A stretch of 64,000 bases of DNA from Amycolatopsis sp. 195334CR. GTDB taxonomy: Bacteria > Actinomycetota > Actinomycetes > Mycobacteriales > Pseudonocardiaceae. Location of the stretch: positions 1,612,001 to 1,676,000 of the forward strand of contig NZ_JAFJMJ010000002.1 of assembly GCF_017309385.1 (NCBI RefSeq). The letters are read 5' to 3'. The notes under the pieces are model-generated. The model worked only from the letters and a program-made list of their open reading frames with translations. It made no database searches and was not told the DNA's origin. The translations under genes and the position numbers were made by a program. This document shows positions 9,021-18,264 of the stretch, one piece after another. Every line of letters starts with the position of its first letter. Position 1 is the first letter of the stretch.

Positions 9021-9213
9021 CCCGGCCGCTTCAGACCTTGAAGACTCGCCCCGGCTCGGCCACCTGCACGGTGCCGCGGAAAGCGGTCCGGCCCGCGGCA
9101 GGTAGCCCGAGCACGGCTCACCCGCGACCGGGTACGGAGTCCGGCTGGCGCTGCCGTGACGAACCGGTGCCCGGGAGAAGGCGACTCCGGGCGGACACTA
9201 ACCGACCGCAGTC

Positions 9214-9242
9214 TTGCAGGTTTCGTACAGAACACGCATACT
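9214..9242 (+). promoter_or_regulatory. Candidate promoter for the GH16 gene in a 378-base divergent gap
   Basis: The gap 8984-9361 separates the divergent stress-protein and GH16 genes. Within it, TTGCAG (9214-9219) and CATACT (9237-9242) are spaced by 17 bases, a plausible but imperfect SigA-type promoter. It would leave a leader of about 110 bases. Apart from the stress-gene promoter, nothing else was recognised in this gap. Confidence 0.35.
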
Positions 9243-9361
9243 TTCGCCAATCACGGCAAAAGTGATTCGCGCAGGCATCGCCGCCTCACCGTGCGCTGGC
9301 CTGCACCTCTCCCTCCCCAGCAGTTCCCCCGGTAGTGCCACCGCAGCGAAAGGTGAGCGCG

Positions 9362-10630
9362 ATGTCCGTTCGAAACCTCCCCCGCAAACGCAGATCCGGC
9401 CGGCTGGCCGCGGGCCTGCTCGCCGTCGTGGCGGGCGCCAGCCTGGCGGTCGCCGCCCCGGCCGGCGGCAGCCCGGCCCCGCCCGAAGCCCCGCCGGCGG
9501 CCGCGGCGGTGACCTTCGCCGACGAGTTCAACCTCCCGGCGGGCACCCCGGTCGACGGCAGCAAGTGGCAGCTGGAAACCGGCGACAACGTCAACAACCA
9601 CGAACGGCAGTACTACACGAACAGCACCAGCAACGCCGTCCACGACGGCCAGGGCAACCTGGTGATCACCGCCCGCCGCGAGAACCCGGCGAACTACCAG
9701 TGCTGGTACGGCCGGTGCGAGTACACCTCGGCGCGGTTGAACACCGCGGGCCGGTTCACCCAGGCCTACGGCCGCTTCGAGGCCCGCATCAAGATGTCCC
9801 ACGGCCAGGGCATGTGGCCCGCGTTCTGGATGCTGGGCAACAACATGGGCAGCGTCGGCTGGCCCGAGGCCGGCGAGATCGACATCATGGAGAACGTCGG
9901 TTTCGAGCCCTCCACCGTGCACGGCACGCTGCACGGCCCTGGTTACTCGGGCGCGGGCGGCATCGGCGCCGGGTACTCCATCGGGGGCCGGTTCACCGAC
10001 GCCTTCCACACCTTCGCCATCGACTGGGCGCCGAACCGGATCACCTGGTCAGTCGACGGCAACGTGTACCAGACCCGCACGCCCGCCGACCTCAACGGCA
10101 ACCGCTGGGTGTTCGACCACCCGTTCTTCATGATCCTGAACCTGGCCGTCGGCGGGTACTGGCCCGGCGACCCGAACAGCAGCACGCCCTTCCCGAACCA
10201 GCTGCTGGTCGACTACGTCCGGGTGACCAACGACGGCGGCGGTGGCTCGGGCGGTCAGATCACCGGCCTCGGCGGCAAGTGCCTCGACGTGGCCGGCGCG
10301 AACACCGCCAACGGCACCCCGGTCCAGATCACCGACTGCAACGGCAACGCCGCCCAGAACTGGACGATCTCCGGTGACGGCAGCATCCGCGCGCTCGGCA
10401 AGTGCCTCGACGTCTCCGGCGGGTCGACCGCGGACGGCGCGGTGGTGCAGTTGTGGGACTGCAACGGCACCGGCGCGCAGCGGTGGGCCACCCCGGCGGC
10501 GAAGGACATCGTGAACATCGCCGCGAACAAGTGCCTCGACGTGGTCGGCGGCAACGCGGCCAACGGGTCCAGGACGCAGATCTGGACCTGCACCGGCGCG
10601 GCCAACCAGAAATGGAACATTCCCGCCTGA
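9362..10630 (+). CDS. Secreted GH16 endo-beta-1,3-glucanase with ricin-type lectin domain
   Basis: 422 residues from ATG 9362, preceded by AAAGGTGAG. A Sec signal peptide with a twin basic N-region covers residues 1-~48. The GH16 catalytic domain (about 50-290) carries the active-site motif GEIDIMEN, with E172 as nucleophile, D174, and E177 as acid/base. A Gly/Ser linker then leads to a C-terminal ricin-B/CBM13 trefoil with three QxW repeats, NAAQNW, GAQRW and NQKW, each preceded by GKCLDV or NKCLDV. It should hydrolyse laminarin-like or fungal beta-1,3-glucans outside the cell, with the lectin giving carbohydrate anchoring. It stands alone with its own promoter region. Confidence 0.95.
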   Translation: MSVRNLPRKRRSGRLAAGLLAVVAGASLAVAAPAGGSPAPPEAPPAAAAVTFADEFNLPAGTPVDGSKWQLETGDNVNNHERQYYTNSTSNAVHDGQGNLVITARRENPANYQCWYGRCEYTSARLNTAGRFTQAYGRFEARIKMSHGQGMWPAFWMLGNNMGSVGWPEAGEIDIMENVGFEPSTVHGTLHGPGYSGAGGIGAGYSIGGRFTDAFHTFAIDWAPNRITWSVDGNVYQTRTPADLNGNRWVFDHPFFMILNLAVGGYWPGDPNSSTPFPNQLLVDYVRVTNDGGGGSGGQITGLGGKCLDVAGANTANGTPVQITDCNGNAAQNWTISGDGSIRALGKCLDVSGGSTADGAVVQLWDCNGTGAQRWATPAAKDIVNIAANKCLDVVGGNAANGSRTQIWTCTGAANQKWNIPA

Positions 10631-10689
10631 CAACGGCGTCCGGCCGGGAAGCAGGGGAGCCGGGGCCGGGTGATCCCCGGCCCCGCTCC

Positions 10690-10695
10690 TAGCAT
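10690..10695 (+). promoter_or_regulatory. -10 element for a leaderless or near-leaderless transcript
   Basis: TAGCAT ends 7 bases before the GTG at 10703, so the expected transcript starts at or within 1-2 bases of the start codon. No -35 element is evident. The same TAGCAT box precedes the ABC-F gene at 31790. Confidence 0.5.
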
Positions 10696-10702
10696 CAGCG
10701 GT

Positions 10703-11524
10703 GTGCAGCGACTCCGCGACGACCTGCTCGGCGAGCACCGGGTGAGTGTTCTCCTCAAGCGCGAGGACCGCTTCCCCGGCAACAAGTGGCGCAAGCTCAA
10801 GGGGAACATCGAAGCCGCGCGCGAGCGTGGCGCGGTGCTCACCTTCGGCGGCGCGTACTCCAACCACATCCGCGCGGTCGCCACCGCGGGCCGCCGGTAC
10901 GGGCTGCGGACGATCGGGCTGATCCGCGGTGAGGAACACCTGCCGCTGAACGAAACCCTGGCCCACGCGACCGAGTGCGGGATGGAACTGCACTACCTCG
11001 ACCGGACCACCTACCGGGCCAGGAACGAGCCGGACTTCCTCGCCGGGCTGCCCGCTCGGTTCGGTTCGTTCCACCTGATCCCGGAGGGCGGCAGCAACGC
11101 GCTCGGCGTCCGCGGCTGCACCGAGATCGTCGAGGAGATCGACGAGCCGTACGACGTGGTCTGCTGCGCGTGCGGAACCGGCGGCATGCTGGCCGGGATG
11201 GCGTACGCGCTGCCCGCCGGTCGCCGGGCGGTCGGCTTCTCCGTGCTCAAGGGCGGCGAGTTCCTCAACGACGACGTCGCCCGGCTCCAGCGCGAGGCCT
11301 TCGGGCACCCCACGGACAACTGGAGCATCGAACTCGGCTACCACTTCGGCGGTTACGCCAAGCAGCCCGCGCCACTGACCGAGTTCGCCCGCGACTTCGA
11401 GGCGCGGCACGGACTCCGGCCGGACCCGGTGTACGAAGCCAAGATGCTGGCCGGTCTCTTCGACCTGGTCCGGCGGGGCCGGTTCGCCCCGGGAACCCGG
11501 ATCGTCGCGGTGATCGCGGGTTAG
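10703..11524 (+). CDS. PLP-dependent ACC deaminase / D-cysteine desulfhydrase family enzyme
   Basis: 273 residues from GTG 10703 ([22 protein letters not shown]), chosen because the leaderless promoter ends just before it; a GTG at 10670 would overlap that promoter. The fold-type II PLP lysine is in [12 protein letters not shown]. The YSNHIRAVA motif, the phosphate-binding loop CGTGGMLAG and EGGSNALG are typical of 1-aminocyclopropane-1-carboxylate deaminase/D-cysteine desulfhydrase relatives. At 273 residues it is shorter than the ~330 of characterised enzymes. The substrate cannot be assigned. Its stop overlaps the stop of the convergent SGNH gene. Confidence 0.85.
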   Translation: MQRLRDDLLGEHRVSVLLKREDRFPGNKWRKLKGNIEAARERGAVLTFGGAYSNHIRAVATAGRRYGLRTIGLIRGEEHLPLNETLAHATECGMELHYLDRTTYRARNEPDFLAGLPARFGSFHLIPEGGSNALGVRGCTEIVEEIDEPYDVVCCACGTGGMLAGMAYALPAGRRAVGFSVLKGGEFLNDDVARLQREAFGHPTDNWSIELGYHFGGYAKQPAPLTEFARDFEARHGLRPDPVYEAKMLAGLFDLVRRGRFAPGTRIVAVIAG

Positions 11525-12747
11525 CGGACCAGGCGGTCGACCGGCACGACCGCGGCCATCGCGTCCATGCCCGCGTCGTTGGGGTGCAGGTGGTCGCCGG
11601 AGTCGTAGGCCGGGTGCAGCCGGGTGGGCTGCGCCGGATCGCCGGTGGCCCGGTCGAAGTCGATCACCCCGTCGTACTCGCCCGAGGTGCGGATGAACTT
11701 GTTCAGCGCCTGCCGGTCCGCCTCGCCCTCCGTGGTGTAGTACCCGGCGCCCTCGAACGGCAGCAGCGTCGCGCCGTACACCTTCAGCCCCAGCGACTTC
11801 GCCCGCGCGATGAACTGGCGGTGCACCGAGATCAGGTCCTCGGCGAGCACCGCGCCCCGCGTGCCGCCGATGTCGTTGATGCCCAGCAGCAGCACCACCG
11901 CGCGCACCCCGCTCTGGCCGCTGACGTCGCGGTCGAACCGCGTCATCGCGCTCTGCCCGGCCGGGCCCTGGTCGGTGAGCAGCCGCGCGCCGCCGATGCC
12001 GGTGTTGAGCACGCCGTACTCGGCGCGCTCCGGTTTCGCCAGCACGCGCTCGGCGACCCGGTCGGGATAGCGGTAGTTGCGGTCGACCGTGGTGATCGCG
12101 CCGTCGGTGATCGAGTCACCGAAGAACACCGCCGAGCCCGCGCTCACCGTCCGCACGTCCACGCCGTCGAGCAGGTACCAGGAAGTACCCAATGGGGTGA
12201 ATCCGGTGCCCTCGGCGGCGGTCTCGTTGCCGGGCGTGGTCCAGTTCGTGGCGAACGCCGACCGGTGCTGGGTGAGCGGCCCGGTCGGCCCCGGCAGGTG
12301 CAGCGACACGGTCAGGTTCGCGCCGTCCGGCACGGTCAGGTCGATCGGATCGGACACCCATTCCGCGCCGATCGGGATGGTGGTCGAGCGTTCGCCGCCG
12401 AAGCGCACCTGCCGCAGCGTGTCCTCGTCCACCCGCGAACCGCCCTCGGCGTGCTGCACGGCGACCGTGGCGGCGCCGATCTGCAGCGTGGAGGTGCCGA
12501 ACACGTTCGACAACCGCAGCCGCAGCTCACTGCCGCCGACCGAGAGGTGCACCACCTGGCGCAGCGTGGTGTCGGTGAACCCGGTCAGCCCGGTGCCGGG
12601 CGAAGCGACGGTGACCCCGGTGGTCCAGGAGCCGGTCCAGGCCGGGCCCGCGCGGCCTTCCGGCGCGGTGGAGGCGCCGGGCGCGGCGGTCAGCAGGAGC
12701 AGGCCGGTGGCGGCGAGAACCGTGCCGCGGCGGATCCAGGACGTCAT
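11521..12747 (-). CDS. Secreted SGNH/GDSL hydrolase (esterase)
   Basis: 408 residues from ATG 12747, following GGGGGTC. A signal peptide covers residues 1-~30 ([21 protein letters not shown]). A beta-rich N-terminal domain follows, then the SGNH hydrolase with block [11 protein letters not shown] (catalytic Ser), block [12 protein letters not shown] and block [11 protein letters not shown] (catalytic Asp/His). The arrangement matches extracellular carbohydrate esterases and lipases of the GDSL type in actinomycetes. An acetyl-ester polysaccharide substrate would suit the neighbouring GH16 enzyme but is not shown. Confidence 0.92.
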   Translation of the reverse strand: MTSWIRRGTVLAATGLLLLTAAPGASTAPEGRAGPAWTGSWTTGVTVASPGTGLTGFTDTTLRQVVHLSVGGSELRLRLSNVFGTSTLQIGAATVAVQHAEGGSRVDEDTLRQVRFGGERSTTIPIGAEWVSDPIDLTVPDGANLTVSLHLPGPTGPLTQHRSAFATNWTTPGNETAAEGTGFTPLGTSWYLLDGVDVRTVSAGSAVFFGDSITDGAITTVDRNYRYPDRVAERVLAKPERAEYGVLNTGIGGARLLTDQGPAGQSAMTRFDRDVSGQSGVRAVVLLLGINDIGGTRGAVLAEDLISVHRQFIARAKSLGLKVYGATLLPFEGAGYYTTEGEADRQALNKFIRTSGEYDGVIDFDRATGDPAQPTRLHPAYDSGDHLHPNDAGMDAMAAVVPVDRLVR

Positions 12748-12930
12748 GCCGACCCCCAAGGTGGCTGCAGTTGCCGGAGTTTGATTTTCCGGCGCCCCGC
12801 GGGTGATCGTCAACCGCCAACGCGGCCATGGACCGGACGACGTGCCGGTCGGATCTGGGCGTGTCCGCCGTCACCGCCGGGAGCGCGACCGCATATCGTA
12901 TTGGCGCGATCGCAGGAGGTGCGCCAGACC

Positions 12931-14004
12931 GTGCAAGGGGTCGACTACTACGAGCTGCTCGGGGTGTCCGAGAGCGCGTCGGCGACGGAGATCAAGTCGG
13001 CCTACCGCGCGCTGGCCAAGGCCATGCACCCGGACGCCGGTGGTACCTCGGACTCGTTCCGCCAGCTGCGCGAGGCCTACGAGACGCTGGCGGACCCGGA
13101 ACGCCGCGCGGAGTACGACTTCGGCGAGCCGTGGGAGCCCGAGGAGGCCCCCGAACCGGTGCCGCCGCCGCGGTACCGGCGCTGGGAGTACGAGGACGAG
13201 TACGAACCGGTCTGCCCGCACTTCGATCCCGAGGAGATCCCGTGGTGGCCACTGGTGGAGGCACCCGGTGACCGGCTGCCCCGCGAGGGCCGGGGGCACG
13301 CGCCGTGGGCACTGGTCGCGGCCGGGGGACTGGCGCTGTGCCTGCCGATCCTGCTGCCGCTGGACGTCACCACGCCGGTGGTGGTGACCTGGGTGGTGCT
13401 CGCCGCCATGGTCAGCGCCGCCTGCGCCTGGCTGGCCAGGGGGTACGCCGCCGACGTCAAGGCGGAGAAGGAGCTGACCGCCGAGTTCGGCGACGGCGCG
13501 GTGTTCGGCCGCACCGGCGAGGACCCCGACCAGATCGGCGAGCGGCTCACCGCCGAACTGCTGGACCGCTACCTGAGAAAGCTCCCCGGCCTGCGGGTGT
13601 TCCACAGCCTGGCGTGGCCGGGTTCGGTGTTCGCGGACACCGACCACGCGGTGCTCTCCGGCAGGCGGCTGGTGCTGATCGAGTCGAAGGTGTGGCCGCC
13701 GGGGCACTACGCGCTCGACGAGCTGGGCGAGCTGACCCGCAACGGCAACCGCTTCCGGGGTGGCGGCACCAAACTGCCCGAGGCGATCGCGGCCTTCCAG
13801 GACCTGCTGCCCGAGGTCGAGGTGCGCGGCGCGATGGTGCTCTACCCGAACCGCCCCGGCCGGATCACCACCGAGGACGATGACTGGATCGCGCCGCCGA
13901 TGACCCCGGAGCAGTTCGTCTGGGAGATCGGCGACTGGCTGGCGGAGAAGCCCGCCGCACTGGACCCGGCGACCTTCCGCGCGCTCCGGGCACAGGTGGT
14001 CTAG
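12931..14004 (+). CDS. Membrane J-domain protein with NERD-like nuclease-related domain
   Basis: 357 residues from GTG 12931, with AGGAGG 12 bases upstream. Residues 3-65 form a J-domain ([20 protein letters not shown], then HPD in MHPDAGG), the Hsp70-stimulating fold. An acidic Pro-rich linker follows, then two membrane helices (about 125-170), then a cytosolic domain with [19 protein letters not shown], a [21 protein letters not shown] core and GGTKLPEAI, typical of NERD nuclease-related domains. A J-domain fused to NERD through membrane helices is unusual. Its CTAG stop is shared with the convergent gene at 14001. Confidence 0.8.
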   Translation: MQGVDYYELLGVSESASATEIKSAYRALAKAMHPDAGGTSDSFRQLREAYETLADPERRAEYDFGEPWEPEEAPEPVPPPRYRRWEYEDEYEPVCPHFDPEEIPWWPLVEAPGDRLPREGRGHAPWALVAAGGLALCLPILLPLDVTTPVVVTWVVLAAMVSAACAWLARGYAADVKAEKELTAEFGDGAVFGRTGEDPDQIGERLTAELLDRYLRKLPGLRVFHSLAWPGSVFADTDHAVLSGRRLVLIESKVWPPGHYALDELGELTRNGNRFRGGGTKLPEAIAAFQDLLPEVEVRGAMVLYPNRPGRITTEDDDWIAPPMTPEQFVWEIGDWLAEKPAALDPATFRALRAQVV

Positions 14005-15506
14005 CTGTAGGTCCAGTGGCCGAGCCAGGCTTCGCGCCAGGCCACCGTGAGCTCGGCGATACCGTCCACTTCGGACAGGTCGGCCTGGTGCTTCCAGGCG
14101 TCCTCCAGCAGTGCGCACATCCGCGACTCACCGCGTTCCACGGCGCTGCCGCCGAACCGCTCGACCACCGCGCGCGGCACGCCGAGCTTTCCCTTGCCCC
14201 GCACCACGGACTGCTCGGTCGCCCGGCAGATCAGGTACTCCACCGAGACCGCGTCGGCGTCCTCGCCGAGCACCTCCCGCAACGCGCCGTGCAGGCAGTC
14301 CAGCGGCGCGGACAGCCCGTCCCCGGAGAAGGCGATCCGCCAGGACACCCACACCGCCATGATCTCGCCCGCCGCGGGCGGGTGGCAGGTGAAGGCGGGC
14401 CCGAGAAAGGTCTGGTAGTCGCTGGCCGGGTGCGTCCGGTCGCGGTCGGCTGGCTCGTCGGGAATGGCGTGCAGGCCGAGCCGGAAGAACAGCTTCCGCA
14501 GCAGTTCGTGCGGCCGCGAGGGCACCGGGGCGGCGGCGAGCAGTTTCGCCAGGATCTTGTTCAGCCGGTCCGCGCTCACCCCCTCGACCGACAGCTGGAG
14601 GTGGATGAAGGCCAGGTCGTCGAGCGAGGTCCCGGTGCAGCCGGCCACGCCGACCTGCGGATACCGTTGCAGGAAGGCGATGATCGCGTGCGTGGAGCCG
14701 ACCCTGGCCGGACCGGCGCAGGTCAGCGGCAGACAGGTGCGCATGGGTTTCGGCTCGGCCGGTCCGGCCCGCCGGACGTCGCGGCACACCTCGAACCAGT
14801 TGCCCGGCCGGTGCCCCGGCCGGGTGTCGGCGAGCCAGAACCCGAAGCCGTAGTCCTCGCACAGCGCCCGCAGGCGGTCGGCCAGCGCGAACCGGCGTTC
14901 GGCGGAGGCGTCCGAGAGCGCGATGGAGAACCGCACCGCCAGCGAGGAACACGGCGACGGGGATTCCTTGCGGGTGCGCAGATCGTGCCCGCGTGTCTTG
15001 ACCACGGTCGGCAGCTGGGCCGGGCACTGCAGGGTGAGCAGCGGCGCGCCGGCCACCCCGGCCGCGGTCTCGGAGATCTCCTTGGTCAGGTCGCGCACCG
15101 CGATCCCGTGCCAGTCCTCGGGTTCGGCCGCCCGCCGGTCGATCACCACCAGGCCCTCGAAGGTGCGGGCCGACTCGTAGATGAAGGTCGGGTTCGGCAG
15201 CGCGGTGTGCCGGAAGAGCCAGCCGTCGGCCAGCGGTTCCGGGCGCGAGCCACCGTCCGGCGGGTCCTGGCCCGGCCCGTCCGTGGCGGCCCTGGTGCGC
15301 GTGCCGATCACCACGCCACCGCCGTTCGCCGCCGAGCACAGCGTTTCCACGAACACCGAGTCCGGGGCCAGCGCCAGCTCGTGCAGGTACCCCGCGCGCG
15401 CCGCCACGTGGTGCACCTCGTAGTCCACTTTGGTCAGCGACTGCCGCGCGATCTCGAACCCGGCCCTGGCCAGGTCGGCGATGGTGCGGAGGGAGGTTTC
15501 GGTCAC
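14001..15506 (-). CDS. Uncharacterised cytosolic protein, second gene of a coupled pair
   Basis: 501 residues. The GTG at 15506 is chosen because it overlaps the stop of the upstream membrane-protein gene by 4 nt (GTGA). No signal peptide or membrane segment is seen. The protein is mixed alpha/beta with several Cys and Trp residues ([35 protein letters not shown]). An internal segment at about residues 165-340 reads like a repeated sensor or enzyme fold, but I recognise no catalytic motif. Translational coupling to the 653-residue membrane protein implies a joint function. Opposite it lies the J-domain/NERD gene, sharing the CTAG stop. Confidence 0.75.
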   Translation of the reverse strand: MTETSLRTIADLARAGFEIARQSLTKVDYEVHHVAARAGYLHELALAPDSVFVETLCSAANGGGVVIGTRTRAATDGPGQDPPDGGSRPEPLADGWLFRHTALPNPTFIYESARTFEGLVVIDRRAAEPEDWHGIAVRDLTKEISETAAGVAGAPLLTLQCPAQLPTVVKTRGHDLRTRKESPSPCSSLAVRFSIALSDASAERRFALADRLRALCEDYGFGFWLADTRPGHRPGNWFEVCRDVRRAGPAEPKPMRTCLPLTCAGPARVGSTHAIIAFLQRYPQVGVAGCTGTSLDDLAFIHLQLSVEGVSADRLNKILAKLLAAAPVPSRPHELLRKLFFRLGLHAIPDEPADRDRTHPASDYQTFLGPAFTCHPPAAGEIMAVWVSWRIAFSGDGLSAPLDCLHGALREVLGEDADAVSVEYLICRATEQSVVRGKGKLGVPRAVVERFGGSAVERGESRMCALLEDAWKHQADLSEVDGIAELTVAWREAWLGHWTYS

Positions 15507-17464
15507 CGGAGCCCGCCCCCGGGCCCGAACCGGACGTTCGGCGGCAGCGGTTTCCCGGCGATCGGCCCGTTTCCGGCCCACTTCGGCACTGCGATCCGGG
15601 TCAGCGGCACCCGTTCGACCCGCCACGACCGCAGGCTGAACAGGATCAGCGCGGTCAGCACCGGGAGCACGACGGCGATGGTGAGGAACACCTGGACCAC
15701 CTCACCGCGGCTCTGCGCGGCGATCGCGGCGGCCAGTCCCGCCGGGGAGACGATGCAGAGCTGCCCGAGCGTGCGCGGCAGCGTCCGCAGGTAGGCCGCC
15801 ACCGACCGGCGTGGTGGCAGCGCGAGGCGGGTGTAGAGGAAGCCCGGCACCAGCAGCAACATGGTGATCACCGACTGCCCGTCACCCACGTTGCCCAGCG
15901 CCTCGGTGGCCTGGCGGCCGTAGGGCAGCGGGCTGCCGACCAGCAGCCAGCCCAGTCCCCACGCCGTCGCGGCCACCGCCAGCGCGTAGAACATGACGCT
16001 GCGCGGGCCCGCCTCGCCGGAATCCTTGAGCACCAGCCCGGCGCGGATGCGCACCTGCTCGCCGTAACCGCCTTCACCGGCCGAACGCCGCCAGTACGCC
16101 TGCGCCTGGTTGTCGGTGAAGTTGCCGACCACCACCAGGTCCTGGCCGAGTTCGCGGCCGGTCACCTCCTCCGCCGCGGTGCGCAGGTTCTCCGCGTCGA
16201 CCGCCGGATGCCGCAGCAGCGCGTTGTCCACGTCGTTCCCGGCCAGCCGCACCGCCTCGCCGGTGGTCGCGGCGGCGGCCAGCCGGTGGGTCACCGGCAG
16301 CGCGGTCTCGGGCAGTTCCACCCCGGACCGGCTCGCCTCCCACTTCCGCCGCCGCAGCAGGTCGGCCAGTTGCCGCAGCACGGTCTGGGTCTGCAGTTCG
16401 AGGATCTTGCCCGCGGCGGTCTTGCCCGCGGTGAGCTCGCGCCCGGCCAGCGACTTCAGGTCGGCGGCGAGGTTGTGCGCGAGCGGGCCGTCGGCGTCGG
16501 TGGTCAGGTACAGCCGGGTCAGGTCGACCTCGGGCGCGGTCTGCACCACGAGGTGGTAGGAGCGCAGCGTGGCCGGGATCGTGGTGTCGTACCGGGCGAA
16601 GTAACCGCTGTGGCTGGCGCGCACACGCCGCCAGTACTCGGCGAACCGGCGTGGCCGGTCGTCGCTGACGTACAGCGGGGTCTCGTAGTTCAGCCGGTGC
16701 TCGTCGACGTTGTCGTCGAGCGCGATCACCAGCAGGTAGTCCCGCACGGCCACGTCCAGCAGCTGCGCGTACTCGGCCAGCAGGTGCCCGTAGCCGTCGA
16801 GGATGCGCAGCGCCATGTCCCGGCACTGCCTGCCGTGCCCGGCCACCAGCCCGTCGGCGGGCGGGTGGGTGAACTCCTCGGCGGGGTGGTCGCGTTCGGT
16901 GAGCAGGGTGAGCAGCGCGCGCTGGATCAGCCAGCGCGGTTCGTGCAGCCGGAAGAGGAACGCGCTGAGGTCCTGCTTGGGTGAGTGCGCGTGCTCGTCA
17001 CTGGCCAGGATCCCGCGCAGGAGCCGGTAAAGGCCGGAGGCGAGCAGCCGGGAGGTCTCGTGCTGGGTCAGCCGCGGCAGTTTCTCGCCGGTGCCGTCGT
17101 AGACGTCGACGGGGGAGACGCTGCTGCGCGGCAGCCGCGCGATCGGCACCCAGAGCGTGGTGACGCCGGGGCGGGACACCGTGCGCTCACCATGTTCGCG
17201 GCCGATCAGGTCCTGGAGGTTCGAGGTCGCCTGCCGCTGGCCCTCGTCGAGCAGCTTGAGGCTGATGTCCACATCGGTGCTGCGGCGGGCGGTGCCGTGC
17301 TCGACCACGGTCAGCCGCTCGGTCAGCCGCCGGACGTGGTTGAGCCGGAGCGCGGTGTCCAGCAACGCCAGCCCGACCGCGGCGCCGTTGTGCGACAGGC
17401 GGGGCGGGGCACCGGGGATCGGTACCGTCTCGATCGCGTGCCGCAGGCTCGCCATCCCGTCCAC
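15503..17464 (-). CDS. Uncharacterised protein with large soluble N-terminus and C-terminal membrane domain
   Basis: 653 residues from GTG 17464; an ATG at 17455 is an alternative start. Residues 1-~490 are soluble and helix-rich, including Arg-rich RRLTERLTVVEHGTARRS and the acidic ALDDNVDEH. Residues ~500-625 hold about four membrane helices (YALAVAATAWGLGWLLVG, VITMLLLVPGFLYTRLAL, a weaker one, and VFLTIAVVLPVLTALILFSL), followed by a basic cytosolic tail. No known domain is recognised. It is the first gene of a two-gene operon with the 501-residue protein. Confidence 0.75.
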   Translation of the reverse strand: MDGMASLRHAIETVPIPGAPPRLSHNGAAVGLALLDTALRLNHVRRLTERLTVVEHGTARRSTDVDISLKLLDEGQRQATSNLQDLIGREHGERTVSRPGVTTLWVPIARLPRSSVSPVDVYDGTGEKLPRLTQHETSRLLASGLYRLLRGILASDEHAHSPKQDLSAFLFRLHEPRWLIQRALLTLLTERDHPAEEFTHPPADGLVAGHGRQCRDMALRILDGYGHLLAEYAQLLDVAVRDYLLVIALDDNVDEHRLNYETPLYVSDDRPRRFAEYWRRVRASHSGYFARYDTTIPATLRSYHLVVQTAPEVDLTRLYLTTDADGPLAHNLAADLKSLAGRELTAGKTAAGKILELQTQTVLRQLADLLRRRKWEASRSGVELPETALPVTHRLAAAATTGEAVRLAGNDVDNALLRHPAVDAENLRTAAEEVTGRELGQDLVVVGNFTDNQAQAYWRRSAGEGGYGEQVRIRAGLVLKDSGEAGPRSVMFYALAVAATAWGLGWLLVGSPLPYGRQATEALGNVGDGQSVITMLLLVPGFLYTRLALPPRRSVAAYLRTLPRTLGQLCIVSPAGLAAAIAAQSRGEVVQVFLTIAVVLPVLTALILFSLRSWRVERVPLTRIAVPKWAGNGPIAGKPLPPNVRFGPGGGLR

Positions 17465-17495
17465 GCCGCCCCCTCACGTCGCCGCCGAGCACCGT

Positions 17496-18251
17496 TCATC
17501 CCACATAGATCGGCGCGGTGGCAAGTGCGGTGCGGAACCGGTCGAGCCGGGCGGTGTCCACCGGCGCGAGCGCCGGCCCCTCGGCGCCGGTCCAGCCGGT
17601 GACCGGGCTGATCCCGTGCAGGGCGTTGACCGCCCAGACCTCGGTGCCCTCGAGGTCGGCGGGCAGCGCGTACTCCTCACTCAGCGGAATCCCGAGTTCG
17701 GCCACGGTCACCGAAGGCAGCACGGGCAGATCGCGCGCGGGCGCGCAGAGGTGCTCCCCGCGCCACCACAGCAGCGCGGCGTGCCCGGCCTCCAGCACGC
17801 AGCCAGACCCGTCGAGCAGGAGCACGTCGTCCGCGCCCGTTTCCCCGGCCTGGTCGCGGAGTCCGGTGAGCAGTGGCAGGTCGGGGCCCTTGATGCGGGG
17901 GTGCTGCCGGACCACCGGGTCGGGCGGGATCCACAGCCGGGTCTCGGGACGGGCCGGGGGAGCGGGGCGCAGCCAGAACACCAGCGAACCGTCGGCGTGC
18001 GCCTCCACCCGCGGGAACCACAGTCCCCGCACCGGGAGTTCGGCCACCATCGCCGCCCAGAATCTGTCCACAGAGGACTCGTTGACCCTGGCCAGTGTGG
18101 TGGCCCCGCGGGTGAACCGGGCGCGGTGGCGGCGCAGGCCGCGCACCGCGCCGCGGTCGAGCAGGAAGGAGTCGACCACCAGAGCGTCCGTCGACGGAAC
18201 TTCGGTGGGCACCAGGCCGCCGGCCCAAGTCCACCGGCGGCGATCGCTCAT
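17496..18251 (-). CDS. Class IV aminotransferase (aminodeoxychorismate lyase-like)
   Basis: 251 residues from ATG 18251. The fold-type IV PLP lysine is in PRIKGPDLPLL. The family motif usually read as E-x-x-x-x-N-L-F-W appears as VLEAGHAALLWW, so the usual Asn is replaced. A late motif SVTVAELGI precedes the LPADLEGTEVWAVNAL segment. It should be a branched-chain aminotransferase, D-amino acid aminotransferase or 4-amino-4-deoxychorismate lyase relative. It lies directly after the polyprenyl synthase of the encapsulin locus, but has its own leaderless promoter, so membership in that pathway is uncertain. Confidence 0.85.
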   Translation of the reverse strand: MSDRRRWTWAGGLVPTEVPSTDALVVDSFLLDRGAVRGLRRHRARFTRGATTLARVNESSVDRFWAAMVAELPVRGLWFPRVEAHADGSLVFWLRPAPPARPETRLWIPPDPVVRQHPRIKGPDLPLLTGLRDQAGETGADDVLLLDGSGCVLEAGHAALLWWRGEHLCAPARDLPVLPSVTVAELGIPLSEEYALPADLEGTEVWAVNALHGISPVTGWTGAEGPALAPVDTARLDRFRTALATAPIYVG

Positions 18252-18257
18252 CCATCC

Positions 18258-18263
18258 AAGCTA
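18258..18263 (-). promoter_or_regulatory. -10 element of a leaderless promoter for the aminotransferase
   Basis: TAGCTT on the minus strand ends 7 bases before the A of ATG 18251, so the predicted transcript begins at the start codon. It lies just beyond the stop codon of the polyprenyl synthase gene, allowing the aminotransferase to be expressed independently. Confidence 0.45.
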
Positions 18264-18264
18264 C

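Noticed and set aside
10975..12930. Long plus-strand frame continuing into the J-domain gene
   Set aside because: The upstream part is antisense to the SGNH hydrolase; the real start is GTG 12931 after AGGAGG.
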